A stretch of 64,000 bases of DNA from Iris pallida (Eukaryota > Streptophyta > Magnoliopsida > Asparagales > Iridaceae): positions 1,209,385 to 1,273,384 of the forward strand of contig JANAVB010044017.1 in assembly GCA_029216955.1 (NCBI GenBank), read 5' to 3'. A program made the translations under genes and the position numbers. The notes beneath the pieces were generated by a model, which was not told the DNA's origin, ran no database searches, and saw only the letters and a program-made list of their open reading frames with translations. Shown one piece after another: positions 45,178 through 57,205 of the stretch. The first letter of the stretch is position 1. Each line of letters begins with the position of its first letter.

Positions 45178-45420
45178 CGGAGAACGTTCTTAGGAAGGGC
45201 ATTTTTTACAAGAAAAACGTCCTTTTTTTTACCGCTCAGTTTTCTCAGTGCAATCGTTAACGGTCGTTTAAAAAAAAACTAATTTTCTATTTCTTTTATA
45301 GTTAGAACGTCCTTTCGAAGGGCGTTCTTATGCTTTTGGTATAATTTTGTCAAAATTTATGCTTTAGAAATAATTTGGTATAATTTTTATTCTTTCACTG
45401 AAAATTCCGTTTGGATAATT
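45178..45420. repeat. Right end of the Mutator-like element with palindromes
   Basis: Contains the near-perfect palindrome GAACGTCCTTTCGAAGG followed by GCGTTC (45305-45327) and a weaker one at 45182-45205. The stretch 45300-45420 read on the minus strand resembles 30400-30525. The outer edge and duplication are not clear. Confidence 0.6.
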
Positions 45421-45987
45421 AACTCTATATAGTTTATTTTAATAATGTCATCAAACTTAATGATACTGTTCTCATAATCAGATGTCACAGACTCACAGTT
45501 AATTAGTATCATGTATGGGACTAAAAGGAGGTGCTAGTACCACGGGTCCTTTTGATAAAAGTTATGATAAAAGAGACGAACCTTTTCCCCACAGCTGTAC
45601 TACAAATAGACTCCTCAACAATCCAAAGGAAACAACCCAACAATCATCGGCTAAAGCCATTAGTATAGCTTTTTCTTCTTCTTTTCCCTTTCACAGAGAA
45701 GAGCAAGAAAACAATAGTTGGCTGTGGAATCAGCATGTTTGAATTATGGAAAATGAAATTTTACCCTCGGTTTGTGATTGCATGTGTGATCGCAGCCCAC
45801 GTGACAGCCAACTATTGTCCCATGCTATTATTGGACTCCTCCCCCTTAAAATTCGGAACAAAGGCTAATAAAAAGTCGTCACGTGGCCTGCGATCATGCC
45901 CGCAGTCACAAACCGCGGGGTTATACTATGTACACAATACATAGTTAACACTATGAATCAATCAACTCTTACATAGGAAAACTTCAA
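45421..45987. other. Downstream flank of the NPH3 gene, no recognised gene
   Basis: A 75-codon + frame (45515-45742) matches no family I know. The stretch 45750-45960 may contain the 3' untranslated part of the minus-strand gene. Confidence 0.4.
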
Positions 45988-48383
45988 TCATGAACAGAGC
46001 TTTGGAAGTGATCTTGAACCACCACCGTGGCTTGCCATCTTGTTGATCCTCGCCATCTGACTTTGCGTCTTCCTGCAAACCTTCTCCAACTCCATCACCC
46101 TCCACTGCATGCTCTGCAGGTTTGCCCGCAGCCTCGCGTTCTCGACAGACAAGTCTACCACCTTGCCGCAGGATTTTGAGTTGTCGGTATCGCTGCAGCG
46201 GCTCTTGAGCTTCAACTGTTGGGAGAGGAGCGCTTGGATTCCTGTCGATCTTGGCGGAAACTTGGTGTTCTGGGCTAGATGCTTGCAGCATTCTTTGGAG
46301 AGCTTCTTGTAATTTATGGCGCAACATATCTTCATCTTCTCCTCTTCGGTCAATCGCGCATGAACCTGATAAATAAATAAAGATATAAAAAAAAAATTAT
46401 CAAAATTCTTGCCCTTGTAATTTCCTAATGTACTATCACTGACTTCATGAACCAAGAACTCATTTTCACTGAAGTAGGAGAGTGTTAAGCTAACATCAAG
46501 ATACGTGAAGCCGCTACCTCAAGATACATGTCGACGGCTCTGTACATTGCGTCGTGAGAGTCCCTCGCCACGTCGGGCAGGGCAGTGGCCAGCTGGATGA
46601 ACTTAGCTGGCTTCAAGCCGGAGTCAGGAGCAACTTCTGCCAAATACAAGTCCATCAGGCTCCCCACCCTCTTCAGTCGAGGTGTCTCCTCCAGACCGTC
46701 GCTGCCAAGGAAGGATCCCAAGAACCGCAAGACTAGATCGACATCGTAGAGACTCTCCGTCCCCGACTGTGCCTGAACTAGTAAATTATCCAACGTGACT
46801 TGGTCGATCCGAACACCGATCACATTTTCCAGCTTACTCCTGCAACATCTACTTATATTTTGGGACGAAGAGACGCGGAGTAGCCAGAACAGGCCCCTGC
46901 ACGACACAGAACTGCAGCGGAGGGAACAGAGCAGGTCGACAGCCATCTCGATGGCTACCCTCTTCTCTTCATGACTGGCATTGGCGAGTCCGACCTTGAG
47001 GTAGTGAAATAGGAACCTACTTATAGTAGCATGGTCTAGCTTTCGTGATATCATGATCCTGACGGCCTTCTCTACTGTGAGACATCCGAAACATGTAAGA
47101 TCTTCGAACCACCACGACGTTCGGTGGCGTCCATTCTTGGCGCTCATGGTGCTTCTCATACCGAAGGAGAAGCGAAAGCCGGAGCTCTCGGACGAGGAGC
47201 TCGAAGGGCTAGTTTCGGTAGGAGCTGCGATCCTTCCTACTAGAGCCTCCAAGAGCTTGTCCAGGACCCCCGTGGAGCTCGCAATCAGCAAGAAACCCTG
47301 ACATTGCTTCAAAGCAACCAAGATCTCGGGCCAAGTCCAATACGAGATCTCGTCGAGAGATTTCTTGGTCTCTTCGACCAGGCCCGGCGAGGATGGGTCA
47401 GCACCGGCCATTTCCATGAAATGCGCAGCGCAATGGAGAAGGCAGGTGTTGGTCGGGGTCAGCTGAATCTTGCCATCGTTGTAGCAGAACCTGGTCATGA
47501 GCTCCAAAGCCTCCGGCCCTCCCGGCAGATCATGGAGGACTACTTTCAGCTTCTTCGCTGCCGCCATAGCCGACGCCTTCCCGAATAACTTGTTAAGCCT
47601 ACCAGAGAATGAAGAGAGGATTTTCTGCAGAGAGATATGGAAGAATGATAATATACATTGAGCTAAATTGTAACATTTGTTAGAATTTGAAGGTGTACTA
47701 CTACGACTTTGGGGAATGCAATGCAAATTAGTATGGGACTAGACATTTTTGTAGAGTTGAGCTTTGCTGCTCCTTTGATGCTTCGTCTACTGATTTTCCA
47801 AAGAGAAAGAAATTGATGAAAGAAAACCGAGAATAAAGTAAAATTCCAGAATGAGTATTTAGAAGGAACACAGCACATATGAGAAAGGAAGGTGATAGGC
47901 AATGCCCCATCCCTTTCAAAGTTTGAAAACTTTTTGTAGACAACCAACACAAGAGCATTGAAGTCATGGAAGGAGAAGTACCATCATAAGTGAGGGGAAA
48001 AAAAGGCCATTCCTTCTGAAATTTCAGGAAGAAAGAAAAGGATGGAAAAAGAAGGTGACCATTAGTTGCAGGCATTCAATAGAGGCAATGGAATGAGCAG
48101 AGAGACAAAGAGAGCAGCATAATTCCCTCCAAAGAAAATGGTGAAGAAACAATAACTCCAACCATGAAGTCATGCTTCAAAGTTATTGTTAAAGCTATGT
48201 TACATAGGTATGTCAATAAATATCACAAATACTCTAGAGTTTTGATGCAATGACGGAGACTTTAATTTGATACAGAACGGCATATGTTCTCACTTTAAAA
48301 TGTACTGAAAGAAATACCTTGTCCACAAAGAAGGTTTCTTCACCATTGACATCAACCTCAAGATCACAAGCAAGCACCACCAT
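45988..48383 (-). CDS. NPH3-family BTB/POZ protein, three exons
   Basis: Exons on the minus strand: 48383-48318, 47624-46518 and 46365-45988, all with GT-AG borders. They sum to 66 + 1107 + 378 nt = 516 codons plus stop, without a frame break. The N terminus MVVLACDLEVDVNGEETFFV continues over intron 1 into DKKILSSFSGRLNKLFGK: a short BTB/POZ domain (residues 1-105) for Cullin-3-type binding. The NPH3 domain spans about 185-440 (FEDLTCFGCLTVEKAVRIMI, then MKICCAINYKKLSKECCKHL and AQNTKFPPR). The end (about 455-490) is a coiled coil (ENARLRANLQSMQWRVMELE). The family acts in blue-light, auxin and development signalling at membranes; this form resembles the short group around Arabidopsis At3g22104. 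Intron 1 is long (693 bp). It is the only intact ordinary host gene here. Confidence 0.93.
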
Positions 48384-48647
48384 TTTGCTTGCAGAATATG
48401 ATCACTGAGTACTCCAAGAAGAAGAAGAAGAACTACTTTTAAAACGCTTTGGATGGGAGAATAAAACCTAGCCTACAAAGCCATGCATCCTCACAAGTGC
48501 AACAAGACAACAAGGAAACAGAAAACTTAATGCTTTGTCAATGGAATGGAGGGGAGGGGAGAGGAGAGGAGAGGGACAGAGTGGATACGACTGTAGAAGA
48601 AGTGAACAAAATAGTTGCTGATGAGAGTCCTGACAACATGGATTGTG

Positions 48648-48655
48648 TATTTATA
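48648..48655 (-). promoter_or_regulatory. Probable TATA box of the NPH3 gene
   Basis: The minus strand reads TTTATAAATACACAATCC, about 265 bp before the ATG. Between it and the ATG lies a CT-rich leader (minus strand of 48545-48580), common in plant 5' untranslated regions. Confidence 0.55.
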
Positions 48656-48699
48656 AACGTATCATCAGAGTGGTTCTCTGTAAATGGAAAGATGAAGGT

Positions 48700-49077
48700 A
48701 TGATGAGCATGAGGAGGAGGTGCTGTGCTCATTTTTGCTTATATCTCACTTTCACTCGGTTACACACTCTTCGTGAGTTGCTGCCAAACCACAGGATTTC
48801 TTTGACACAAGAAATAAACAAAACAAAAACTAGCCCAACAAACATCTTTCTCTACTTAAAAGTGCTCTCTAATCAACCCATGTGGGGATTGTGAAGGCTC
48901 TCTTTTTTCTTTTCTTTTTTGCTGCCTAGAATGCCCCTTTCCTCTCCTTCCATCAGTCATATAATTTTAAGAAGAAATGAGCTCTTACTTAGCTGAGGAT
49001 TTGGTATTTCTTATATACAAAATTTGTTCTGGTCCACTGGACTTGTGTGGGTTGAGTTATAAGCTCTACAGTTATGT
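48700..49077. other. Upstream flank of the NPH3 gene, no gene seen
   Basis: T-rich run near 48901-48920 and otherwise ordinary AT-rich intergenic sequence. It may hold promoter elements of the minus-strand gene. None can be named with confidence. Confidence 0.4.
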
Positions 49078-50127
49078 GGTGTATTCTAATATTGACGCAG
49101 GCGAACATAACCCTTCGTGAGCACATCAAAGAGTAGGCCGAATTCTGATGTCGATTTAGAGGAGTACATGTCGAGATTTTTTACTCTCACAGAAATCTGA
49201 ACGGTCATTAGTCACAATCACTTGACCGCAATCTCTTTGAGTTACAAGTTCCCAATCTATATATATATTAATAAAACGAGATCGAATACAAATGTGTTGA
49301 ACCATTTGTCTCCAAGTTTAACTTTCTTATAAATCTCAAGAAAGAAGAAGATTACAATTGAAAACAATCACCCAACCCTCTGAAGATCTTCTTGAACGAA
49401 GAATATGACTCCTCGAATATATCTCCCTTTCATACTATCTCGAAAAGCGATCCCTAAGAACAAAATGTAAACTTTCTTTCAAATTCCAGTGGACTTGCTC
49501 CCATGAATCTCTCCCTTTGGGTTCTTATTGGCAACCTCTCCTAACCTCTATATATATAGGTTAAAACGTACAAATTTAAAATTGGAAAAAAAAAAAAATC
49601 CTAAATTAGCCTAGTAATAATCATGGTAGTCGTACATATTAGACCATATGGTTATGGAAAAGGCTAATTTGCCCACCCATGGGCGTGACCGCGGGTGGCC
49701 CGCGCCCACGTGGCGGGCTCCCATTGCCCCTCATACATGTTCCGAGCCCACCCACCCCCATGCATGCTCCGGGCCAATGGGAGCCGCCACGTGGGCGCGG
49801 GCCACCGGCGTGCACGCCCACGGACGGGCCAAATAGCAACGCGCTATGGTTATAATACATGTTGAATTGGGCCTACGTCTGAACCGAATCTCAATAGGCA
49901 GTATATCGCGGTGTACCGCCATACCCTTAGAATAGGTTCTGGAACGAAGTAGCCAAAAATTGGTATACCTTTGGTATACCGTTTTCAGTAGAATGTCGTT
50001 GTTGTTTTAGCTCAGTTTGAGACTCCAAACCACAATCCTTTGTTATCTTCGTCGCAACTCCCGTTGATGCTTCACGATGTTTAGACTGTCCTTCTATATA
50101 CCTCAAATCGAGGCTGACACCCCCAAC
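49078..50127 (-). repeat. Possible copia LTR (edges uncertain)
   Basis: The + strand ends in CACCCCCAACA at 50127, so the minus strand starts TGTTGGGGGTG, a common copia LTR start. A minus-strand TATATATATAG lies near 49550. A degenerate copia element follows on the minus strand at 50884-51154 and 59985-60980, so this could be its 3' LTR, carrying the MITE at 49656-49844. No partner LTR is recognised and the left edge is a guess. Confidence 0.3.
49656..49844. mobile_element. GC-rich MITE of Mutator type (189 bp) with 9-bp duplications
   Basis: It is flanked by TATGGTTAT on both sides (49647-49655 and 49845-49853). Inside, arms of about 60 bp are inverted: GGCCCGCGCCCACGTGGCGG at the left and its near complement GCCACGTGGGCGCGGGCCAC at the right. 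The ends are weaker (GGCTAATTTGCCC against GCTATTTGGCCC). Nine-base duplications are the mark of Mutator-type insertion. It is far more GC-rich than its surroundings. It contains paired CACGTG boxes, one in each arm. Confidence 0.8.
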
Positions 50128-50883
50128 AAACTAGTCCTAGCTCTAGTCTGATGAAATATGTTGATCCTATGTATCTTCAATTGGACTCCATGCATGTCGT
50201 CCTAGGATAGAGTACTTGCTCCCCCTTCTAATTGATTTCGAATTTCCTGGACTGATCTTCTTCCGTCTCCAGCTCCTCAACCACCACGATGATGATAAGT
50301 ACCATGTGTAGAACCTCTTTGACGACTGAGATATCGCCGATATCAATAACTTGGACAAGACCAAAGTTCCTGACCATCAGCCTCACTCTAAGTCTTGGAT
50401 GCATGCCCCCAACTTTTTCTTCCACCGAAAAGTGCTCCCGTCCCCTTGAGCTTCTACACGCTTGGCTAGCCCAACTAAGTGAATGGTGCAGTTCCCTCGA
50501 GATTCAAGCTCCTGAACCTGTCCACCTTTGTGTTCGAAACTGAAGCTCACCCGCACACCTTCGTGTTTGACTCCTGAACCTGCCCACCTTCATACACTAT
50601 ACACATTGTTGATGACACGCAACTCTCCATAAATTATAAAAATAGAGATATATCCATTCAGCTTGAGTTTGCCGCACTCCTTGATCTCCTTTCTGGCTTT
50701 GAAATGTTGAAACCGGTAGTGTTCCGTTAAGCTTTAGCAAATCACCCATCACCAAAATTGAATCCGTTGAGCAACACTCACATGGAGACCGATTAGCTGT
50801 CATGGGACCGACAAACTAACTTGCAATCTTTGATGTAGCTCCATTCATCATTTTATCTCGATGAACCGAATTCTCGTTATCCC
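50128..50883 (-). other. Decayed sequence, probably of the copia element
   Basis: Only short frames on the minus strand (for example 50597-50803 and 50228-50425) and no domain I can name. Its place after the gag-pre-integrase piece suggests the decayed or rearranged rest of copia pol. Integrase and reverse transcriptase motifs are not seen. Confidence 0.35.
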
Positions 50884-51154
50884 TCAAATCATCTTGAAGA
50901 CACCCTTTGGCAAGTTCTCGACTATCCCTAAACTCTTGTCAAATATCCCTTGAGCCTCCATCCATGTTTGATGCCCACATGTACACATCAGCGGCTTGAG
51001 CTTGTACATACCACAACATATGTCTTCTCGAGCCAACAGTTGAGAACCCTTTGTAAGCTTCCAATCTTTGTCCCCAAATACACTGTGACAATCATCATCT
51101 ACCAGCTTTTCTACCGACACCAAGTTATAGCACAAATTTGGTATATAATGAACC
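50884..51154 (-). pseudogene. Copia gag-pre-integrase piece, cut by the next element
   Basis: The minus strand reads GVHYIPNLCYNLVSVEKLVD, then TKGSQLLAREDICCGMYKLK. This matches the region between protease and integrase of Ty1/copia polyproteins (..VLYVPDLKKNLISVG.. and ..GNLYRL). The reading begins exactly at the duplication CCCTT. The part just before it (KPVLK) lies at 59985 and beyond, so the element at 51160-59979 split this gene. Confidence 0.8.
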
Positions 51155-51765
51155 CCCTTTGTCACGACCCGTACCCGCTTTCCAGATACGAGTCTGTGTC
51201 CAAGTCCAGCCTACGCTGCAGTGTCGGCGGTAGAACGCTGTCTGTAACTCGCAAGTCACTGAATCTAGAATCACATGGCAGTCTATATCTCATCCACAGA
51301 ATAATAAAGAATAAACAAAAACCAATGAATGTCGATGAAACTGAATAATAGAGAGTATAAACTGAATGTTTCCAAAATTCAAGTCACGTCCGGTGGACAC
51401 AAATCCACTACCAATAGACGGAATACAATAAAGACATGCAATAAACTAACTGAGTCCAAACTGCTAATCAAATGACAACCTCAGCTGCAACGGTGGTCTG
51501 ATGCTGGCTCACAGCTGCTCGTCTGCTCCTGGCTTAAACTCGACTAAACCTGAAGAGATCATCAAGTCCTCAGAGGACTAGCAAGATACATAAAAATGAG
51601 CCTTTCTAACAGTTTATCATGCATAGAGGAAATCCAGAATAAAAGTAAAACTAATGCCATAAAGGTACACGAATCTATGAACTGACTACGCATAAATAAA
51701 CTATTGGATGAATATGAGAGGACTCACATCAAGATGTCAACGGATAACCAATCGAATACTCAAAC

Positions 51766-51935
51766 CCTTACCCCTAGTATGGACTCGCATGTTTGATCAA
51801 CTACTAACCCTCGCCCCTAGTGTGGACTCGCAGGTTAGCTTGAAGAATCACCCTCGCCCCTAGTGTGGACTCGCAGGTGTGGACCAATAACTAATAACCC
51901 TCGCCCCTAGTGTGGACTCGTAGGTTAGCTTCAAG
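51766..51935. repeat. Irregular tandem repeat in the 3' LTR
   Basis: Four copies of a unit containing CCCTCGCCCCTAGTGTGGAC followed by TCGCAGGTTAGCTT or a variant, with spacing 41-52 bp. The same array with other variants is in the partner LTR at 57033-57205. Confidence 0.85.
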
Positions 51936-53533
51936 ATTCAAGACAAAAAGTTATAGCAGTTCAGTTTATGACTTCTCGTCCTATGACACGACCCAATCAA
52001 GACACAAATGTGAACACGTTCAATAAAACACAAGGCTAACTGTGAACAAGAAATATATATCAATGAAGAGAATAATAGCAAGATATGAAAAGCACATGTC
52101 AACAATAAATGAAAGAAACTGGATAATGAAAGACAGTGCATGTAAATAAAGCTGTAAAGAAAGACAAGGTATACTTTCCTGTGGTCCTGAGCTACGGATA
52201 TGGGTCAAGTGCTGAGTCAACGTCCATATAACTATATTATGAATTTACATGTCAATACATCAATAAGGCTATAATGAATCTTTTTACCTACTTTCTAAGT
52301 CAATTGCTATCTTGATTCATATCAATAGGCCTGTCATTCACCTTGTTCCCCTACCATATATCCTAGTATTTTGTAATTGTATCCTAACCCTTGTCTAGGT
52401 AGGTCACTTATAGTACTAGTTAATTTCCTATTTGATGTCTGATGTTATACCCTACATTGGTCCAATTTAGTGACCAACTTCACCCACAGTGTTATGGTGC
52501 AGGCTCACCTACTTGGATGGATACCAACTATGCTTTGTACTTGTGTCTAGGCTTGTGATGTCCTTGGTGCCAACTGATATATACCCCAGGCCCATTTGAT
52601 ATTCTGCCAAAATAAGTTTTCTTACCTGAATAACCTTTAACTCTTATTTAATACCTACATGGGATGCTGGCCCTTTGTCCACCAGTCCTCAGTTTAGATA
52701 TATGGATAGATATGTATTTGAAGTCCTGTTATCCAGGCTCTTGGTTAACTAATATCTGACATGCATGAAGCTATCCTTTGGTATTTGAAACTGGAACCCA
52801 TGGGTTCCTACTAACCACAATATATTTGGTATATAAACCTGTCCCTTTATTCCTAATACCTATCATATAAGTAATACATGTTCAACTTATACCTAATGTG
52901 TGCTACCTATTGGGTACACTCCCTTGTACTTGTCAATATTGTTCATAGGAAAAGGGGTGTCCTACATTCGTAAACATAAAATTGACCATTGGCCTCATAG
53001 CCTATTGCTACTCATGTATCCTAAGGTACATACTCCCCTGTCTAGTACCTCTATTGTGTACATGGGTAGCCACGTACCTGCTTTAGGAAAAACAGATACA
53101 AGAGCCTACCTTGTCACCTCACCCCTAGCCTAACACTTAGGCCAAGGTACAAACTATATGTAGCCCTACCACACCTCATGTGCAATAAGACTGATAAGAA
53201 ATGGCACTAGAAGGGCAAGGAAACAGAGATCAGTTGTCTCCTTTGGTCTGATAACTACATGATACTCATGTGAGGCAACAAATCATAGTACCATATTTAG
53301 CTCTATTTCTTTTATACTCGCAAGGCTACAGAACACCCCTCTTACCTACTCATGTGGTCCAAATTACCTACCAATACTCCAACCGATGTCTGGCATTCAA
53401 GACACCAATTCTCTTATTCCTATATGAGTCCCATATACTCCACATTTTCTATACTGTATTACTGGAGCACCCAGAGCTAACAGTTATTGCAGGGGACCAT
53501 GAATCGCACAATATATCTGCCATATAGAACAAA

Positions 53534-53535
<2 letters not shown>

Positions 53536-53593
<58 letters not shown>
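53536..53593. repeat. AT microsatellite, long in the 3' LTR
   Basis: About 29 AT units. The homologous run in the partner LTR (58805-58819) has only about 7. Confidence 0.95.
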
Positions 53594-53596
<3 letters not shown>

Positions 53597-54707
53597 CAAT
53601 CCGAAAGGGATTTGGCACTTCATAGTAAAGGCGATTTGCAAGTGCAAATAACTATCAAGAGTAAAGATGTCATACTAGTACTCTAAAATGTCATATCCTA
53701 CCTCTCTATACATGAATACAAGATGTAAATATTGTTGGGAAAGATGTAACTACACTTTTATATATATTACTCGTGACATGATATAACCAATACATCACCT
53801 CAACTGTATCATAATATATGTATATATATATATATCTAAATATCTTAATTGAGTCCCCTATATCCTGATACTCTAGGAACTCAAAGTACTCAGAAATGAA
53901 ACTTGGTTTATTATTGCATACATGGATCAACTATTCCACTTGGGTCCTATGGGTATTGCCTCCAAGACATTACTCATATACTGCATTGACAGGCAAGGGT
54001 AGCCCCCCTTGATGTGATCCACGAGAGCCTATGTAGCAATCTAAAGGCATGATAACATTATACTGCAATATGAGGACACCCCTATATGTCACCCGAATTT
54101 GCACTATATTTATATACGATGTCCTCTTCCCTTGTATTTACCTACAGATGAACTACATCTCTATTGCTTAACCCCGAACCAACTATATCTGTTTAGGCAT
54201 TACTACAACTATTTGTGCTACAGGGTTGATCTTGGCTAAGATTGAGAATCAAATAATCTAATAATAGAGGCAAGAATTACCTGTTGTTGGCGAACCGCGA
54301 ATTTTTTCCTGGCGGTCACCTACTCGAACTCAGGAGTGCAGGGGCTTTAGGGTTTTGGGGAAAGAGATTGGCCGATCCTATGCGTGTATATATAATTGGG
54401 GTCATGGGATTGATCCAAATATAGGAGAAGTTATCTATAAAATTTTGAATTCGACTTAGGTAAGGAGTCTGGTAAAACATGGTTAGGAAAAGACTTTGTA
54501 TTCTAATCTATGTCTAGCAGAATTTGAATTCCCAAGTTTGCCATAACCCCTTCACAGGATTTGGTTTTACAAACTAAGCCCTCATGACCAATTAGTCCAT
54601 TGGTCTCTTTCAACATAATACTTAACAAGGACACTAATTAAATAATTAGATAAACTTAAACAAAATTAATAAATAAAAAAATATTCTTTAGGGTTCAAGG
54701 GTTCATA

Positions 54708-54726
54708 AATCTACCCTCCTTAAAGT
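54708..54726 (-). other. Polypurine tract of the TR-GAG element
   Basis: The minus strand reads ACTTTAAGGAGGGTAGATT directly before the 3' LTR. Just upstream is ATTTCGAGGACGAAAT (54731-54746), the same kind of phrase as in the chromovirus. Confidence 0.85.
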
Positions 54727-54849
54727 AATTTCGTCCTCGAAATTTAGATAAAGCCATGATCTACTAGAAAGAGCAGTCTAACATATTGCTATAAAATTAT
54801 TACGAATACTCGCAAGTCATAATTGAATATAGTACCTATTAATAGTGCT

Positions 54850-56219
54850 ATTACTATAATCTACTGAAAATTTTTGCCATCTGCTCCTTGTGGTATCGCC
54901 GCATCCTCTGTGATCATGGCAAAAGCTTGCCCTCCTTTTGCGGTTGGTTGTGGTGGGGCACCTGCGTTTCTCTTTGGACAATTTTAAGACAAATGTTGGT
55001 TGGATCCACAAGTCCAACACAACCCTAATCTGCCGTGACAATTTTCTTCTGTGTGGCCTTTCTTCGAGCAATACTGGCAGGTGGGAACATCTTGGACTTG
55101 TCGTGGGGCTGCTCGTGGCTGTTGCTGTGCTGAGGTCTTCTCTGGAATATTGGGACATTTTGCTGGGGTTGATTGGTTGTTGCCTCCTTCGAATGCGTCT
55201 CGATTCCTCTTCGGCTTGTGACTCAGCTCTTCTTCTACTGCTTATGCGACCACCAAGATCTCCTCGTAGGTGGTGGCAAGACTGGTGGCGATGGCTAGGC
55301 GTATCTTGTGAGATAATCCTTTCTTAAATTGTCAGGATTTGTCTTAAGGGGTGCTGACCATGCTCTCTGCGAAGCTGCTGAGACGAGAAAACTCTGAAGT
55401 GTACTCGTCTACGGTGAGGTTACCTTGCTCTAGGTGCTCGAACTGACTCACCAATGCCTCTCGTGCTACGTAGGGATAGAATTTCTTCTTGAACAGTTGC
55501 TTGAATTCCTTCCAAATTACGTCTGGAGCAGAAAATTGGGGCTCGCCTTAGTACTACGTCCGTACGATATCGAAAAGCTATCCACTAGCTGATTCGACCT
55601 TCAGGTATTCTGAGACTCGGGCCATCTTCAGGTATCACTCCACGTTCTCTAACCACTCATCAGCGTAGAGAATCCTTTCTGTCCCATAGAATTTCCTAGG
55701 CCTGAGGTCCATGAAGTTCTTGGAAGTTCCAGGGCGCTGTCGGGGAGCATATCTAATCTGAAGAGCCTCTCTCAAAGTGTCGCAAAATATGTTGGCTTGC
55801 TGCTGGAAGATCTCTAGGAGTGTAACATTGTCCAGTGCCGATGGCGGAGGCAGAACAGGTGCTGGATACATCGTAGGGGCTGGATGCATCATAGGAGCTG
55901 GATACATCGTCGGTGTTGGGTGTATGGCAAAAGCTGGATACATTGCTGGTGCTGGGTGCACGGCTGATACTGGATGTGGAACATATGCTGGTGGTGGGAC
56001 AGATACTGGAGGCAGAACGGGTGCTGGTGGTAGAGTCTGTGGAGTAAACTGCGGGGGTGGTGGAATGTTGCCTCTACGGAATCTTGAGAACTACGACTGT
56101 GGCGGATTGCCTATATAAGTAAGCTGGCCTCCCTGCGTTGGTGGGGTCATGTATGTAAAAAAGCCTCCTGCAGTCGGCGGAGTATTCAGGGGAGCGTTGT
56201 TTCTGTCTTGAGAATCCAT
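54850..56219 (-). pseudogene. gag remnant of the TR-GAG element
   Basis: Starts at ATG 56217-56219 (MDSQDRNNAPLNTPPTAGGF), with an early stop near 56090 (CAG- or TGG-type to TAG). A Pro-rich part with Pro-Ala-Met-Tyr-Pro repeats (55860-56000) precedes the gag domain (FMDLRPRKFYGTERILYADE, 55660-55720). Frame changes lead into later gag parts (55200-55560) and a basic Cys/His region near 54980-55090. There is no protease, reverse transcriptase or integrase. Between the gag start and the LTR, TGGTGGCCCATACAGGTC (minus, 56403-56420) sits where a primer site is expected, but I cannot assign its tRNA. Confidence 0.8.
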
Positions 56220-57032
56220 TTACTGTAATTAAAAAAAACATTAGACGGTATAAAGATTTTAAGCAGGATGCAAGTCAAGGATTCAATGAAAATTAAGGAT
56301 AGAGATCAATAATGAGTCAAGACACGTGGATGAGATACTATGAGTCTAATCCTATTTGCAGGCTCACATCGGTACAGTGATGTAATCGAAGTGATTAACA
56401 AAGACCTGTATGGGCCACCAAAAAAATTTGTCATGACATGCCCCCGTTTTTCGGATACGAGTATGTATCCAAGTTCAGCCTATGCCGCAGTGTCGGCGGT
56501 AGAATGTTGTCTATAACTCGCAAGTCACTGAATCTAGAATCACATGGCAATCTATATCTCATCCACAGAATAATAAAGAATTAATTAAAACCAATGAATG
56601 TCGATGAAACTGAATAATAGAGAGTATAAATTGAATGTCTCCAAAATCCAAGTCACATCCGGTGGACACAAATCCACTACCAATAGACGAAATACAATAA
56701 AGACATGCTATAAACTAACTGAGTCCAAACTGCTAATCAAATAACAACTCAGCTGCAACGGTGGTTAAATGCTGGCTCACAACTGCTCGTCTGCTCCTGG
56801 CTTAAACTCGACTAAACCTGAAGAGATCATCAGGTCCTCAGAGGACTAGCAAGATACATAAAAATGAGAATTTCTAATAGTTTATCATGCATAGAGGAAA
56901 TCCAGAATAAAAGTAAAACTAATGCCATAAAGGTACACGAATCTGTGAACTGACTGCGCATAAATGAACTGCTGGACGAAGACGAGAGGACTCATGTCAA
57001 GATGTCAATAGATAACCAATCGAATACTCAAA

Positions 57033-57205
57033 CCCTCGCCCCTAGTGTGGACTCGCAGGTTTGATCAACTACTAACCCTCGCCCCTAGTATGGACTCGCA
57101 GGTTAGCTTCAAGATTCACCCTCGTCCCTAGTGTGGACTCGCAGGTGTGGACCAATAACTACTAACCGTCGCCCCTAGTATGGACTTACAGGTTAGCTTC
57201 AAGAT
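57033..57205. repeat. Irregular tandem repeat in the 5' LTR
   Basis: Four copies of the CCCCTAGTGTGGACTCGCAG unit with variants (CCCTCGTCCC, TAGTATGGAC), homologous to 51766-51935. Confidence 0.85.

Larger units (their letters stand above)
51160..54707 (-). repeat. 3' LTR (3548 bp) of the TR-GAG element
   Basis: + strand start TGTCACGACCCGTACCCGC. The right end reads GGGTTCATA where the partner has GGGTTCACA, so the terminal CA is mutated. Contains a 45-bp-type tandem repeat, a long AT run (53536-53593), a shorter one near 53815-53834, and a minus-strand TATATATA near 54387. Short frames inside are not genes. Confidence 0.92.

Noticed and set aside
49639..49922. Pro/Gly/Ala-rich frames on both strands over the GC-rich MITE
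   Set aside because: They are explained by the inverted GC-rich arms. Frames exist on both strands as expected for palindromic GC-rich DNA.
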